Notes: generated by a model from the sequence alone, not told the origin. Shown: positions 1 through 8,535, counted from the stretch's first letter. The stretch: 64,000 nt of DNA from an uncultured Sulfitobacter sp. (GCA_913060815.1 CAJXSZ010000013.1:28934-92933); one strand, 5' to 3'. Numbers and translations: made by a program.

Positions 1-261
1 CACACTGAGATCATCGCTGATTACGCTCTGAGCTCTGACTTTATTCCTGATCTGGTTGCGGAGTTCCTGACGAGCGCGCGCGCGAATGGTGGCGATGTCA
101 CAGCGTACGCGACATTTCTCGAAAGCCCTGCAAGCGCGATGGCGGGTATGCTTGCTCATGTTGATGAAAACTATGGCTCTATTATGGGCTATCTGGATCA
201 CATCGGCGTCTCTACCGACGCGCTGTCATGGCTTCAGATCAGGATGGGCATTACAGGTTGA
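1..261 (+). CDS. C-terminal fragment of an IphP-type tyrosine phosphatase (5' cut by window edge)
   Basis: Frame 1 is open from the first base to a TGA at 259-261 and gives about 86 residues. The tail reads AHVDENYGSIMGYLDHIGVS followed by a short helix. This matches the usual C-terminus of the IphP/Tyr_phosphatase3 family, where 'aeYGSveaYL...GL' precedes the stop. The catalytic HCxxGxxR loop would lie upstream, outside the window, so activity cannot be judged. The gene converges on the sugar kinase at 251-1093 and the two overlap by about 11 bases. The family call rests on the tail motif alone. Confidence 0.55.
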   Translation, partial: HTEIIADYALSSDFIPDLVAEFLTSARANGGDVTAYATFLESPASAMAGMLAHVDENYGSIMGYLDHIGVSTDALSWLQIRMGITG

Positions 262-1093
262 GCGCAACATAAGCCTGCGCCAGCCCGCGAAGCGCAAGGA
301 GATCACCTGCCTGCTCGGATACTGCAACACCTTGCGCCTTGAGCGCGCTGGCGTATCGGGCGGTATCGTCTTGGGCCCCGATGACCACGACCTCACGGCC
401 GAGCCAGTGCGCGCGAGATGCGGCCAGCTCAATCCCTATGAGCGTCCCATACAAGTGTGCCTTCCCGCTCGCGGCAGATGCCTGGTTCAAGACGGCATTT
501 GCCAGAATTGAGGACAGGGCCGAGGCGACCCGCTCAGGCCGCGCCATGGCATCGGAAAGGGCTGTTTGGAAGACCCCCTCATCCCATCCCTGCCCTTGCG
601 TTGCGGACCGCAGACTTGAATGTTGGGTCAAAAGGCCAAACAATTCGCCTGTGAGGAAGCTGGTAAAGCTGATGACTTCACCTGCACTGACATGCACCCA
701 ACGGCTGCACGCAGACGGAAGGCACAGAACGCCGTCCCAATCCTTGTTCCGGGATAGAAACCCTGCAATCTGCGCCTCTTCTCCCTGCAGGAAATCTGCG
801 GGCTTTTCTTGAGACATCGGGGGAATGGCATAGAGGGCGATGCGAGGATCCGTGGCTGCGATCTTCCGGGCGGCGGCCACTGCGCAAGGAACCTGCACAA
901 AGCTGCCGCTTCGCATCCCGGCACTCACAACTGGCGTTACCCTACTCTGCCGCATGTGGGGTTCGATCAACCCGATCAATGCAGTCTGAAAATCTGTGTC
1001 GACCTCAATGGCTGTGGATGCCACATGCACACGCTCGCCGTCAGTCACCCAAACGTTCAATCGATCCGCACATTGCTGGGCTGCGATCCACAT
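251..1093 (-). CDS. dgoK: 2-dehydro-3-deoxygalactonokinase (DgoK-like), with altered N-terminal motif
   Basis: Predicted to phosphorylate 2-keto-3-deoxygalactonate in the De Ley-Doudoroff galactose route. The start at 1093 is chosen because GAGGAG lies about 8 bases upstream and the protein then begins MWIA, as family members do; an in-frame start at 1216 only adds a non-matching leader. Family landmarks are SAGM (57-60), QGEEAQ (103-108), LPSACSRWV (125-133), TGELFGLL just after it, and a late GIELAA segment; length is 280 residues. The usual N-terminal DWGT(S/T) nucleotide-phosphate loop is replaced by AAQQCAD, and LPGTHSKW by LPSACSRW, so the kinase may be weak or inactive. No aldolase or dehydrogenase partner is in the window. 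Confidence 0.7.
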   Translation of the reverse strand: MWIAAQQCADRLNVWVTDGERVHVASTAIEVDTDFQTALIGLIEPHMRQSRVTPVVSAGMRSGSFVQVPCAVAAARKIAATDPRIALYAIPPMSQEKPADFLQGEEAQIAGFLSRNKDWDGVLCLPSACSRWVHVSAGEVISFTSFLTGELFGLLTQHSSLRSATQGQGWDEGVFQTALSDAMARPERVASALSSILANAVLNQASAASGKAHLYGTLIGIELAASRAHWLGREVVVIGAQDDTARYASALKAQGVAVSEQAGDLLALRGLAQAYVALNL

Positions 1094-1226
1094 TGCTGCA
1101 TCTCCTCGGTTATTCGGACCGACCATACCCGCCAAATGGATGCGCGCAATCACAATGGAGGAGCATAGACTAGAGCGTGCTGTGGCGAGCTGCACGACCA
1201 ATGCTTGACGTATCAAACATTAGTCA

Positions 1227-1241
1227 TTGCATTTGATGCAA
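1227..1241. repeat. Perfect 6-bp inverted repeat in the dgoK-rep intergenic region
   Basis: TTGCAT-TTG-ATGCAA is a perfect palindrome with a 3-base centre. It lies in the 425-base stretch between the divergent dgoK and replication genes, where promoters and possibly the replication origin are expected. It could be an operator. No tandem iterons and no perfect DnaA box were seen by eye in this stretch. Confidence 0.35.
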
Positions 1242-1483
1242 AACCTGACCTAATACACGGACTAAGAGGGGATACACCCTCCAAGAGGCAGACCCGCGAC
1301 CAAAGTGCGTAGAAATCCACGACTGCGCGGGACCTAGGTAGAAACAAGAGCGGAGGCAGAAAACACCTGACACACCCTTAAAACAAAAGGCCCGAATGGT
1401 TGCAGCCATCCGAGCCTCGTTCGTCAATGTCTGCTTTGACACTGTCCGATTGCTTGTACCCGACAGTATCATCGCCCCCGAAT

Positions 1484-1506
1484 CGCTGCAAGCCCTGCTT
1501 GCAGCG
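1484..1506. repeat. 10-bp perfect inverted repeat just upstream of the replication gene start
   Basis: CGCTGCAAGC, spacer CCT, GCTTGCAGCG: a perfect 23-base palindrome ending 12 bases before the preferred ATG at 1519. It just precedes the GGAG ribosome-binding site (1510-1513). Position and symmetry suit an autoregulatory operator or an RNA hairpin limiting translation of the initiator. If translation instead started at 1396, the palindrome would be inside the coding region. Confidence 0.55.
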
Positions 1507-1518
1507 CATGGAGCTTTT

Positions 1519-2424
1519 ATGTCTGAAACTATTGACTGCGACCCGAACCGCGGCTTCGTCGCGTTCCCTGTCGCCCTTTTCGATCTCGACCTTTCTCCCG
1601 GAGCGTTCCGCACCTTGGCCGAGCTGTGCCGCATGGCAAATAAGTCGGGCCAATGCTGGCCTTCGCTTGCCCAACTTGGGCAACGCCTTGGACGGTCCCG
1701 CGCTTCGATTTCCGCCTACATTGCAGAACTTCGCGAAGCGGAGGTGCTCGGCACCGAAGAGCAGAAAATGGCCAACGGGTATAACTACCGGCTGCGCTAC
1801 ACTGTTTTGTTCTGGAAGAAGTGGCGCGCCAGCTTGAGCCGAAAAGACAAAGCGCCTTGCGCCTCACCGGAAGCGCAGAAAGCTGAACGCAGGGTTCAGC
1901 CCGCTGAACGCCCGTTAAGAACTAAAAACCATATACATAAAAAACAACAGAGTCAGGATCAAACTTGCGATTTAGTCTCTGAATGGAAGGGTCTTGTGTC
2001 AAAAGCCCCCTACCCCGCTTTCGAGCAGCTGCCATCCAGAACACTGCTTCAAAACACGGATGCAATCATTTTGGCTAAACCTCGGCACGCACCCCTTATA
2101 TCCGCGGATATTGAGCGAGCACTAGGAAAGTTTGCAGATGATCGAGGCCTTTCAGGAGATGTTGGCGCTCTTGCAAACCACATGCTCAGTGTAGTTTGCT
2201 CGCATGAGGCGTTAGATGCAGTGATGGAGGAGCTTGAAAGGACTTGGGAGCCTCACTGGAAGCTCCTGCCGAATGCCTATCAAATAGGAAAGTTGATAGA
2301 AAAGCTACCCCCTCAACACAATGATTTAGCAGCGCAGAAGTTACTGAAATCCTATATGCGGCGGTGGAAACTTTACCAGCGGAGCTTGCCCTCACCGGCA
2401 ATAAGCCCCAAGGTCGCAGCATAG
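1519..2424 (+). CDS. Plasmid replication initiator with winged-helix domain
   Basis: Predicted to bind the plasmid origin and start replication. The N-terminal part has a hydrophobic 'LSPGAFRTLAEL' segment (about 25-36) and a helix-turn-helix 'PSLAQLGQRLGRSRASIS' (about 48-65), the arrangement seen in small Rep proteins. A basic, Gln/Lys-rich linker follows (about 100-150), then a second alpha-helical domain. The start at 1519 has GGAG 5 bases upstream; an upstream in-frame ATG at 1396 would add 41 residues. The gene is followed directly by parA and parB, which supports a replication role. Whether it belongs to the RepA, RepB or DnaA-like class of Rhodobacterales replicases cannot be settled without alignment. 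Confidence 0.65.
   Translation: MSETIDCDPNRGFVAFPVALFDLDLSPGAFRTLAELCRMANKSGQCWPSLAQLGQRLGRSRASISAYIAELREAEVLGTEEQKMANGYNYRLRYTVLFWKKWRASLSRKDKAPCASPEAQKAERRVQPAERPLRTKNHIHKKQQSQDQTCDLVSEWKGLVSKAPYPAFEQLPSRTLLQNTDAIILAKPRHAPLISADIERALGKFADDRGLSGDVGALANHMLSVVCSHEALDAVMEELERTWEPHWKLLPNAYQIGKLIEKLPPQHNDLAAQKLLKSYMRRWKLYQRSLPSPAISPKVAA
2098..2111. repeat. Perfect palindrome ATATCC-GC-GGATAT inside the rep gene
   Basis: A 14-base perfect palindrome that differs in only one central base from the one at 2427-2440, about 330 bases downstream in front of parA. Two near-identical palindromes in a rep-par module suggest binding sites for ParB (parS) or for the ParA N-terminal helix-turn-helix. This is inference from position and similarity. 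Confidence 0.45.
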
Positions 2425-2426
2425 CA

Positions 2427-2440
2427 ATATCCACGGATAT
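2427..2440. promoter_or_regulatory. Palindrome ATATCC-AC-GGATAT between rep and parA; candidate operator or parS
   Basis: The palindrome fills the 24-base gap between the rep stop (2424) and the parA ATG (2449). It is a near copy of the 2098-2111 palindrome. No clear Shine-Dalgarno precedes parA, so the site could control parA translation or transcription, or serve as a centromere-like site. ParA proteins with N-terminal DNA-binding domains commonly repress their own operon. Confidence 0.45.
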
Positions 2441-2448
2441 AAGAATAA

Positions 2449-3780
2449 ATGGCATACGGGCAATTCGAACAATTCATTCGCAACATGGGCCGCGTGATGG
2501 CGCAGGTGAATACCAAGCTACAGCGCGATCTGACGATGCGCAGCCGCGTTTCACGGCGGTTTTCGCAGACCGAAGTCGCTGAATTTCTTGGTGTCGATAC
2601 CACATATCTCACGCGCATCGCTAAGGATGAGCCCTACTACCCTGAAGGTGAAAGGGTCGGGCGCGAGCGTAGCTTTTCGCCCTCAGAGATTATCACCATC
2701 CGCGGGATCCTTGCGAGCAGACCGGGTGCGCGCCGTGACCATCTTTACTGGCGCCAAGAGGGAGACCCGCTCAAAGTGGTCACGTTCGGCGCACAGAAAG
2801 GCGGGACGGGAAAATCCCTCACCGCAGCGCATTTTGCGCAGTATCTTTCGCTATTCTACGGGCTTCGGGTAGGCATAATCGACGCCGACCCACAGGCAAC
2901 CGCGAGCCTATATTTTGCGGATGCTGACCTCCCTCTCTTCGCGCCCGATACCCCGACCCTGGCTGAATTCATGGGCGTAGATGATCCCGGCGCTTCGGAG
3001 CTGACGCAAAGGGACGCGAGTGAGCTCAATGCAATATGGCGGGCGACCCCGTGGCCTGGGGTGCGCTTGATCCCTGGTGGTGCGAATATCCAGAACGGCG
3101 ATATCAGTCTGTTCTTCTTGTCCCAGCGTGGTGGTGTGCCTGTCTACCGTGTGCTGCGGGATGCCATTGCGAAATGGGATGCTGGCAATGCGCCCAGAAC
3201 GACAATGGCTGATCTGCGGGACGAGGACGGTGCCTTCAGCCCTGCCCGCTTTGATGCAGCGCTCACAGAAAGTCTGGATGTAATTGTCATCGACCAGCAG
3301 CCTTCCCTTACGCTGATGCAGCTTAATGGCCTCATTGCCGCGGATAGTGTCGTTATCCCCCAAACGATGAAGGGGTTCGATCTCGCCACGCTTGCCACCT
3401 ATATTGGCAACATCGGTGAGTACCTGGAGTTCATCATGGGGTTTGAAGCTGATCTGGAGATTGGAAACGGCAACCATGTGGTGCTGCCGACAATCGTTCA
3501 GGAGCAGAACAATCAGGATACCGACCAGATCCTCGATCTCTATCGGCGCTCCCCGCGCGAGATCAGTCAGGTGTGGTACAACCGCTCTGATGCGATTGCG
3601 AACGCCGCAGAGGAATACAAAAGTATTTACGAATATCTGCCGCCCCGCACACGGCGTACATCAGCGAAAGCTTTTATGGCAAATGCGAATGCGGTTAACG
3701 ATGGCCTTGTCGGGCGGGTACTGCCGCATCTTCCGACACGCGGGTTTGCGGATGACTTTATTAAAGAAAGGTGGGGCTGA
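2449..3780 (+). CDS. parA: ParA-type partition ATPase with N-terminal DNA-binding domain
   Basis: Segregates the replicon by ATP-driven, ParB-stimulated movement on the nucleoid and probably represses its own operon. Residues 38-60 form a MerR/HTH-like segment (FSQTEVAEFLGVDTTYL). The deviant Walker A is KGGTGKS (117-123), Walker A' is DADPQA (145-150), and the Walker B region is VIVIDQQPS (278-286). At 443 residues it fits the long type Ia ParA/RepA class rather than short chromosomal ParA. Its stop overlaps the parB start (TGATG), so the two are translationally coupled. No obvious Shine-Dalgarno stands before the ATG. Confidence 0.93.
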   Translation: MAYGQFEQFIRNMGRVMAQVNTKLQRDLTMRSRVSRRFSQTEVAEFLGVDTTYLTRIAKDEPYYPEGERVGRERSFSPSEIITIRGILASRPGARRDHLYWRQEGDPLKVVTFGAQKGGTGKSLTAAHFAQYLSLFYGLRVGIIDADPQATASLYFADADLPLFAPDTPTLAEFMGVDDPGASELTQRDASELNAIWRATPWPGVRLIPGGANIQNGDISLFFLSQRGGVPVYRVLRDAIAKWDAGNAPRTTMADLRDEDGAFSPARFDAALTESLDVIVIDQQPSLTLMQLNGLIAADSVVIPQTMKGFDLATLATYIGNIGEYLEFIMGFEADLEIGNGNHVVLPTIVQEQNNQDTDQILDLYRRSPREISQVWYNRSDAIANAAEEYKSIYEYLPPRTRRTSAKAFMANANAVNDGLVGRVLPHLPTRGFADDFIKERWG

Positions 3781-4697
3781 TGGCGCGCAAACGTAGACTG
3801 GATGCAACAACCATCCCGCTTGAGGACGAGATCGGTGAAGCGGGCAAGCCCGGCATGGGCGGCATGTGGGGTGGCACGGCGATGAATATGCTGCGGCAGC
3901 GCCTAGAGGACACACGGGCCACGATCAGGGACGGTATCCTCAACGGCACCGTCTCGATCGAGTTGTTGCCGATACAGGTTGAGGACCCGACGGGCAGTGA
4001 CCGTCAGGCCGGCTGGGAAGACGAGCCTGAGTTCCAGGCCCTAATGGACAACATTTCGCGCCGTGGACAGACGCAGGCCATTCGTGTGCGCCCCGTTGAT
4101 CCCGCATGGGAGCCTGACCCTGATCACCCGTTGGACACAGCCGACAGATTCATCATTCAATCGGGCCGCCGTCGGCTCGCGGCATGTCGTAAGCTCAACC
4201 GCAAAGTTGTCGCTGTCATCGGAACCGTGGAAGGAGAGGCGGCCCTCGCCGACCTGGAAGAGCGGTTCCACGAGAACACAATGCGTCAAAACCTGAGCGG
4301 GTTTGAGGAGTTGCTCTCTATTGGTCTCATCGCGGACGCTTTGGGTGATTTAAGCCAGCAGGAAATTGCGCAGCGTCTTTCGGTGAGCCAGAATGATGTT
4401 TCGCTCGGGCGTTCTTGTGTTGAGCTACACGACCAGATTGCCGCATCCGTTGATATCGCGAACACGCCGAAACGGGCATTTCGTGAGATCATTCCCCAAT
4501 TGCGTGCAGGGCCCAAAGCAAAAGAGAAGAAAAAGCCAGCCACAAAGGTGGTCAAAGCCCGTAAAGGTGCCGTTGAAGTGGCCGTGAAAACAGCCTCTGG
4601 TGGCGCGCTTTCCCTTACGCTCAAGGGCGGGCAGGTGGATGCAGAATGGTTGGCGGATGCCGTGGCCGATCTGGTGGCCAAGCAGGCCGAGAAATAA
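3780..4697 (+). CDS. parB: ParB-type partition protein
   Basis: Binds parS centromere sites and activates ParA. The ParB/Srx domain shows SGRRRLAAC (about 128-136) and HENTMRQNLSGFEE (about 165-177), the CTP-binding boxes of the family, followed by the helix-turn-helix LSQQEIAQRLSVSQNDVS (about 191-208) and a Lys/Ala-rich linker to a C-terminal dimerisation region. The ATG at 3780 overlaps the parA stop and has AAAGGTGGGG just upstream; an in-frame start 9 bases earlier is less likely. Length is 305 residues, normal for the family. The fbp gene follows after only 28 bases. Confidence 0.93.
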   Translation: MARKRRLDATTIPLEDEIGEAGKPGMGGMWGGTAMNMLRQRLEDTRATIRDGILNGTVSIELLPIQVEDPTGSDRQAGWEDEPEFQALMDNISRRGQTQAIRVRPVDPAWEPDPDHPLDTADRFIIQSGRRRLAACRKLNRKVVAVIGTVEGEAALADLEERFHENTMRQNLSGFEELLSIGLIADALGDLSQQEIAQRLSVSQNDVSLGRSCVELHDQIAASVDIANTPKRAFREIIPQLRAGPKAKEKKKPATKVVKARKGAVEVAVKTASGGALSLTLKGGQVDAEWLADAVADLVAKQAEK

Positions 4698-4725
4698 GGG
4701 CAGTGGCCCGCGAAGAGGATATGAC

Positions 4726-5709
4726 ATGACACAGACCACATTGCGCCAGCACCTGCAGAGCCAGAAAGCCGATACCGACCTGATGATCCTCATGGAGGAT
4801 ATCGCGACGGCCTGTCGCATGATCGCCGACCGTGTGCGTCATGGTGCCATCGCAGGTGTCTTGGGTGCGGCAGAGACGGAGAACGTCCAAGGCGAAACGC
4901 AGAAAGAACTGGATGTCATCTCTGACGAGATCTTTCAGGAGGTCGTAGGTGCAAACCCTACTGTTGCGGCGCTTGTGTCCGAGGAAGTCGACGAGGTGAA
5001 TTGGCGCAAAGAGGCCCCGCAGGCGGGCGACTTTATTGTTTACTATGATCCGCTCGATGGATCATCGAATTTGGACGTAAACCTTTCTGTTGGAACGATT
5101 TTTTCAATTGTCAGGCTTGAGAACGCGATTGAACCGTCGGCAGAGGCGGTTCAGATCAAGGGCACTGCTCAAATTGCCGCGGGCTATGCAATCTATGGAC
5201 CGTCTACAGGACTGGTGATCACAGTAGGGCAGGGGGTCGACGGCTTTACCCATCATCCCGGATCGGGTGAATTTTTGCTGACATCTGGCGCAATGAGCAT
5301 CCCGCCCCAGACGCAGGAGTTTGCGATCAACGCGTCGCGGTATGATCTTTGGGATGCTCCTGTGCGCAGCTATATCGACGACTGTCTGCGCGGTGCGGAT
5401 GGCCCGCGGGGCAAGAAATTCAACATGCGCTGGTGTGCGTCGATGGTTGCCGACGTGCACCGCATCCTAACGCGCGGCGGCGTTTTTCTATATCCCAAGG
5501 ATAGCGGCAATGCGGGGCAGGGCGGCAAGCTGCGCCTGATGTATGAGGCCAACCCGATGGGTATGTTGGTAGAGCAGGCGAGAGGTGCGTCCTCTACCGG
5601 TACCGGGCGGATTATGGAGGTTGTCCCGACAGGCCATCACCAGCGCGTTTCGGTCATTCTCGGCTCCCGCGAGGAAGTTGCCGTGATCGAAGGCTACTAC
5701 GCTAAATAG
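4726..5709 (+). CDS. fbp: Class 1 fructose-1,6-bisphosphatase
   Basis: Hydrolyses fructose-1,6-bisphosphate in gluconeogenesis, or sedoheptulose bisphosphate in pentose cycling. Signatures are QGETQKELDVISDE (55-68), the metal-site acids SEEVDE (85-90), the core motif DPLDGSSNLD (108-117), and GGVFLYPKD plus MLVEQARGASS towards the end. Length is 327 residues. The ATG at 4726 is preceded by GAGGA at 7 bases; longer in-frame extensions run into parB. It sits 28 bases after parB on the same strand and so is probably read from the partition operon, an unusual place for a central-metabolism gene. Its 3' end meets the GntR gene 3 bases away. Confidence 0.95.
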   Translation: MTQTTLRQHLQSQKADTDLMILMEDIATACRMIADRVRHGAIAGVLGAAETENVQGETQKELDVISDEIFQEVVGANPTVAALVSEEVDEVNWRKEAPQAGDFIVYYDPLDGSSNLDVNLSVGTIFSIVRLENAIEPSAEAVQIKGTAQIAAGYAIYGPSTGLVITVGQGVDGFTHHPGSGEFLLTSGAMSIPPQTQEFAINASRYDLWDAPVRSYIDDCLRGADGPRGKKFNMRWCASMVADVHRILTRGGVFLYPKDSGNAGQGGKLRLMYEANPMGMLVEQARGASSTGTGRIMEVVPTGHHQRVSVILGSREEVAVIEGYYAK

Positions 5710-5712
5710 GCT

Positions 5713-6360
5713 TTAGTCCTTGTCCTCGAGACCTTGAGCGATGTTGGCGTGGCCTTGCAGAATATCGTTGTGAATGGCCTCTCCGACGGCTTCATAGTCA
5801 CCGTCCCGCAGGGATGCGATGGCGACCTGATGCATGTCGGGCAGGGGAGTGCTTTTGTCCCGCTTGACTATGCACCGCAGGCTTGGACCCACGCGAAGCC
5901 AGTGGGACGCGGCGGTGGCCATAAGAATTTCGGCTTCCGAATGGGCGTAAAGCGTCCAGTGGAAGATATGGTTGTGCTGCAGATAGCCCTTGATATCGCC
6001 AGCCTCCAGCGCGGCGTTCACTTGGGCGTCAATCTGTTCCAACTCATCAATATCTGCTGGCTCGATGCCTACCGCCGCAAGGCGGGCAATCTGTGGCTCG
6101 ATCCCTGTGCGGGCATAGGTCAGCTCTTGGAGCTGTTCCATCGTAAGCTCGGGCACCATCAGCCGACGGTTGTCGCTGGCGCGCAACGCACCCTCTGCCG
6201 TAAGGCGTCGAATGGCCTCACGAGCTGGCGTGATGCCAGTGCCCAAACGCTCTACCATCCCGTTGATCGTGACCGCCTCACCAGGGGCGAGTTCGCCAAA
6301 CAGGATAAGATCGCGTGCTTTGCGGTAGGTTACTTCGTGGTCGGGCAGGGAAGGGGGCAT
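5713..6360 (-). CDS. GntR-family transcriptional regulator (FadR/FCD subfamily)
   Basis: An N-terminal winged helix (residues about 8-65) has the GntR recognition segment 'GITPAREAIRRLTAEGAL'. A C-terminal all-helical FCD ligand-binding domain follows (about 72-210), with Asp/His residues suitable for metal or acid-ligand binding. Length is 215 residues. FCD regulators usually sense organic acids or sugar acids. Neighbours that could be targets are fbp (convergent) and dgoK further away, but nothing in the sequence proves a target. It reads away from a 338-base gap that also lies downstream of the phosphate transporter. Confidence 0.9.
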   Translation of the reverse strand: MPPSLPDHEVTYRKARDLILFGELAPGEAVTINGMVERLGTGITPAREAIRRLTAEGALRASDNRRLMVPELTMEQLQELTYARTGIEPQIARLAAVGIEPADIDELEQIDAQVNAALEAGDIKGYLQHNHIFHWTLYAHSEAEILMATAASHWLRVGPSLRCIVKRDKSTPLPDMHQVAIASLRDGDYEAVGEAIHNDILQGHANIAQGLEDKD

Positions 6361-6698
6361 AGGGTGGCCTGTCAGCGGTTGTTCTCAGACAGTATCGCAA
6401 GGTTTGCGTGGCTTGGCCATGGCGCTCATTCCGCGATGGTCGAGGTGACTGCACGGCCTCACGCTGCATCGCGTACCATACGGGTCGCTTTTTCCATTAA
6501 GGGCTCGAACTTGCGCTCTACCGCTCAACTGGCGGCAAAGGTTTCCTTGTCGGGATAAAGACCCGCCTGAAAGCCAGTCAACCATGCAGCGCAAGGAGCC
6601 GTTGTTTCGGCCATATGGGGCCGGGCGAGGGTTGTTTCGCGCTTGTTTGTGATGCCGATGACAAAGAAATTAACAGGCTGTGGGGCTGTACCCGTGCC
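6361..6698. other. Intergenic gap; no feature recognised apart from the presumed gntR promoter
   Basis: No coding frame, strong hairpin terminator or RNA family is recognisable here. The gap holds the upstream region of the GntR gene and the downstream region of the phosphate transporter, both on the minus strand. Confidence 0.5.
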
Positions 6699-8183
6699 TC
6701 AGGCCATGACTGAATTGATAAGGAAGAAGATCATCCCCGACAGCAGCGCTGCAGCAGGAACAGTAATCACCCATGCCGCGAGAATCGTCATGAAATGCGA
6801 ACGGCGGACTAGCTTGCGGCGCTTGCGCTCTTCGGTGGAATAGGCAGGGCGGTCCGGCATTTCGAGGCGTGCTTTCTTGATGCGGCGCTCTGCGTCCCAC
6901 TCGCGGAAAAAGCCCACGCCAAACACACCACCCACTGCGATGTGGGTCGAGCTGACCGGCAGACCAAGCCAGCTTGCGATGATAACGGTGATCGCAGCAG
7001 AGAGCGCCACGCAATAGGCGCGCATCGGGTTAAGCTTGGTGATCTGGCCGCCGACCATATTGATCAGCTTGGGGCCGAACAGGAAGAGACCAAACGAAAT
7101 ACCAAAAGCACCGATGATCATAACCCAGAACGGAATGCTGATAGCCGTTGTAAAGTCACCTGACTGAGAGGCCTGCACAATCGCAGCCAAGGGCCCCACA
7201 GCGTTGGCAACGTCGTTGGCGCCGTGGGCAAAACACAGAAGGGCGGCAGACACGATGAGAGGAATGCCGAACAGCACTTTCAGCGATTTGTTGCGGTTCT
7301 CCAAACCCTCTGCCTGCTTGCGGATAACGGGGATCATCACGGCCCAAATCAATGCGCCAATAGCAGCACCGATCAGCAGCGCGGTGCCGATGTCGATTTT
7401 GATGATCTTCTTGATCCCCTTGAGGGCCAGATAGGTGGCAAATGCGCCCGCCATGATCCCTACAAGAATGGGCACCCAAGTGCGGGCCGCAGCAATCTTG
7501 TCTTCGCGGTAGATGATCTTGGACTTGATGAGCCACAAAAAGCCCGCCGCAATCGTCCCGCCCAACACGGGCGAGATGACCCAGCTGGCGGCAATTGCGC
7601 TCATTGTGGGCCAGTTCACGGCGCCAAATCCGGCCGCTGCGATCCCTGCGCCCATTACGCCCCCAACGACTGAGTGTGTTGTGGAGACGGGCGCGCCGAC
7701 CCAAGTGGCAAGGTTCACCCAAAGCGCTGCTGACAAAAGCGCGGCCATCATCGCCCAGATAAAGGTGGTCGCTGTGCCCATGCTTTCGGGGGCGATGATG
7801 CCTTTCGCGATGGTCGAGACGACGTCGCCGCCTGCAATCAGCGCGCCTGCACTCTCGAACACCACCGCAATGCCAATCGCGCCACCCATTGAAAGCGCCC
7901 CTGCGCCCACCGCAGGCCCCATATTATTGGCTACATCATTGGCCCCGATATTGAGCGCCATATAGGCACCCAGACAGGCGGCGATAACGACGATGAACGA
8001 ATTATTCTGCTCGCCGAAAAAGAACATCGCCACAATGCCCGCCAGCAGGACAAAAACAAGCGATATGCCTGGCCCGACCAAGGGGCGGGAGGTGTAGTGA
8101 CTGGCCAGTTCCAAATTCGAATAGCGCGCCAGATCGCGATCCAGCGTTTCGAGATGGCGGCTGTCGTCGGGTTTTTCTGTCAT
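6699..8183 (-). CDS. PiT-family inorganic phosphate transporter
   Basis: Low-affinity, cation-coupled phosphate permease of the inner membrane. The duplicated PiT signature is visible: NIGANDVANNMGP (78-90) and AHGANDVANAVGP in the second half, each within a set of long hydrophobic helices. A hydrophilic N-terminal extension of about 35 residues precedes the first membrane segment, and a basic cytosolic loop (ERRIKKARLEM) lies near the C-terminus, both common in longer alphaproteobacterial PiT proteins of about 490 residues. No phoU-like pit accessory gene is adjacent, so the gene seems to stand alone. Confidence 0.95.
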   Translation of the reverse strand: MTEKPDDSRHLETLDRDLARYSNLELASHYTSRPLVGPGISLVFVLLAGIVAMFFFGEQNNSFIVVIAACLGAYMALNIGANDVANNMGPAVGAGALSMGGAIGIAVVFESAGALIAGGDVVSTIAKGIIAPESMGTATTFIWAMMAALLSAALWVNLATWVGAPVSTTHSVVGGVMGAGIAAAGFGAVNWPTMSAIAASWVISPVLGGTIAAGFLWLIKSKIIYREDKIAAARTWVPILVGIMAGAFATYLALKGIKKIIKIDIGTALLIGAAIGALIWAVMIPVIRKQAEGLENRNKSLKVLFGIPLIVSAALLCFAHGANDVANAVGPLAAIVQASQSGDFTTAISIPFWVMIIGAFGISFGLFLFGPKLINMVGGQITKLNPMRAYCVALSAAITVIIASWLGLPVSSTHIAVGGVFGVGFFREWDAERRIKKARLEMPDRPAYSTEERKRRKLVRRSHFMTILAAWVITVPAAALLSGMIFFLINSVMA

Positions 8184-8479
8184 GCGATGCGCTCCCTGAT
8201 CAAAAGACGACTAGCGCAATTAGGAAGACGAATTCAACACTCCTGTGCTGTACGGCCGCAAGTTTGCCGTGGAAGCGAACGCTCACCCCAGCAGGCATTC
8301 GGCGTTGGGCGGGCGAGCCTTCGGAGAAAGGGGTGAGGGCGCTCCAAGAGATGCCGCCGCATTCCCATCGGTCTTTGATCGGGCCGTCACGTTATTCACT
8401 TGGAATTGCAGGATGGTAATCTCAACCTCATGCCGAAGAGCGCATGGCGCGATGTTGCTGCATGCAGCGCCGCAGCTCG

Positions 8480-8535
8480 GACATCTAAGAGGCCGCCCCG
8501 AGGAAGTCTCCCGAGAGGCCTTTGGTTCCGTTGTT
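8480..8535. other. Possible remnant of the repABC antisense-RNA stem
   Basis: AGGCCGCCCCGAGGA and the later CTCCCGAGAGGCCTTT form an imperfect inverted repeat about 80 bases upstream of the decayed repC. In intact repABC plasmids the repB-repC gap encodes a small counter-transcribed RNA with such a terminator stem. The rest of 8184-8560 shows no recognisable RepA or RepB remnant. The call rests on position and weak pairing. Confidence 0.25.

Noticed and set aside
5734..6558. 274-codon plus-strand frame opposite the GntR gene
   Set aside because: It is the mirror of a clear GntR/FCD regulator and shows no protein family pattern of its own.
7156..7722. 188-codon minus-strand frame inside the phosphate transporter gene
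   Set aside because: It is out of frame with a complete PiT protein whose motifs are intact; composition is Arg/His/Gly-rich as expected of a shadow frame.
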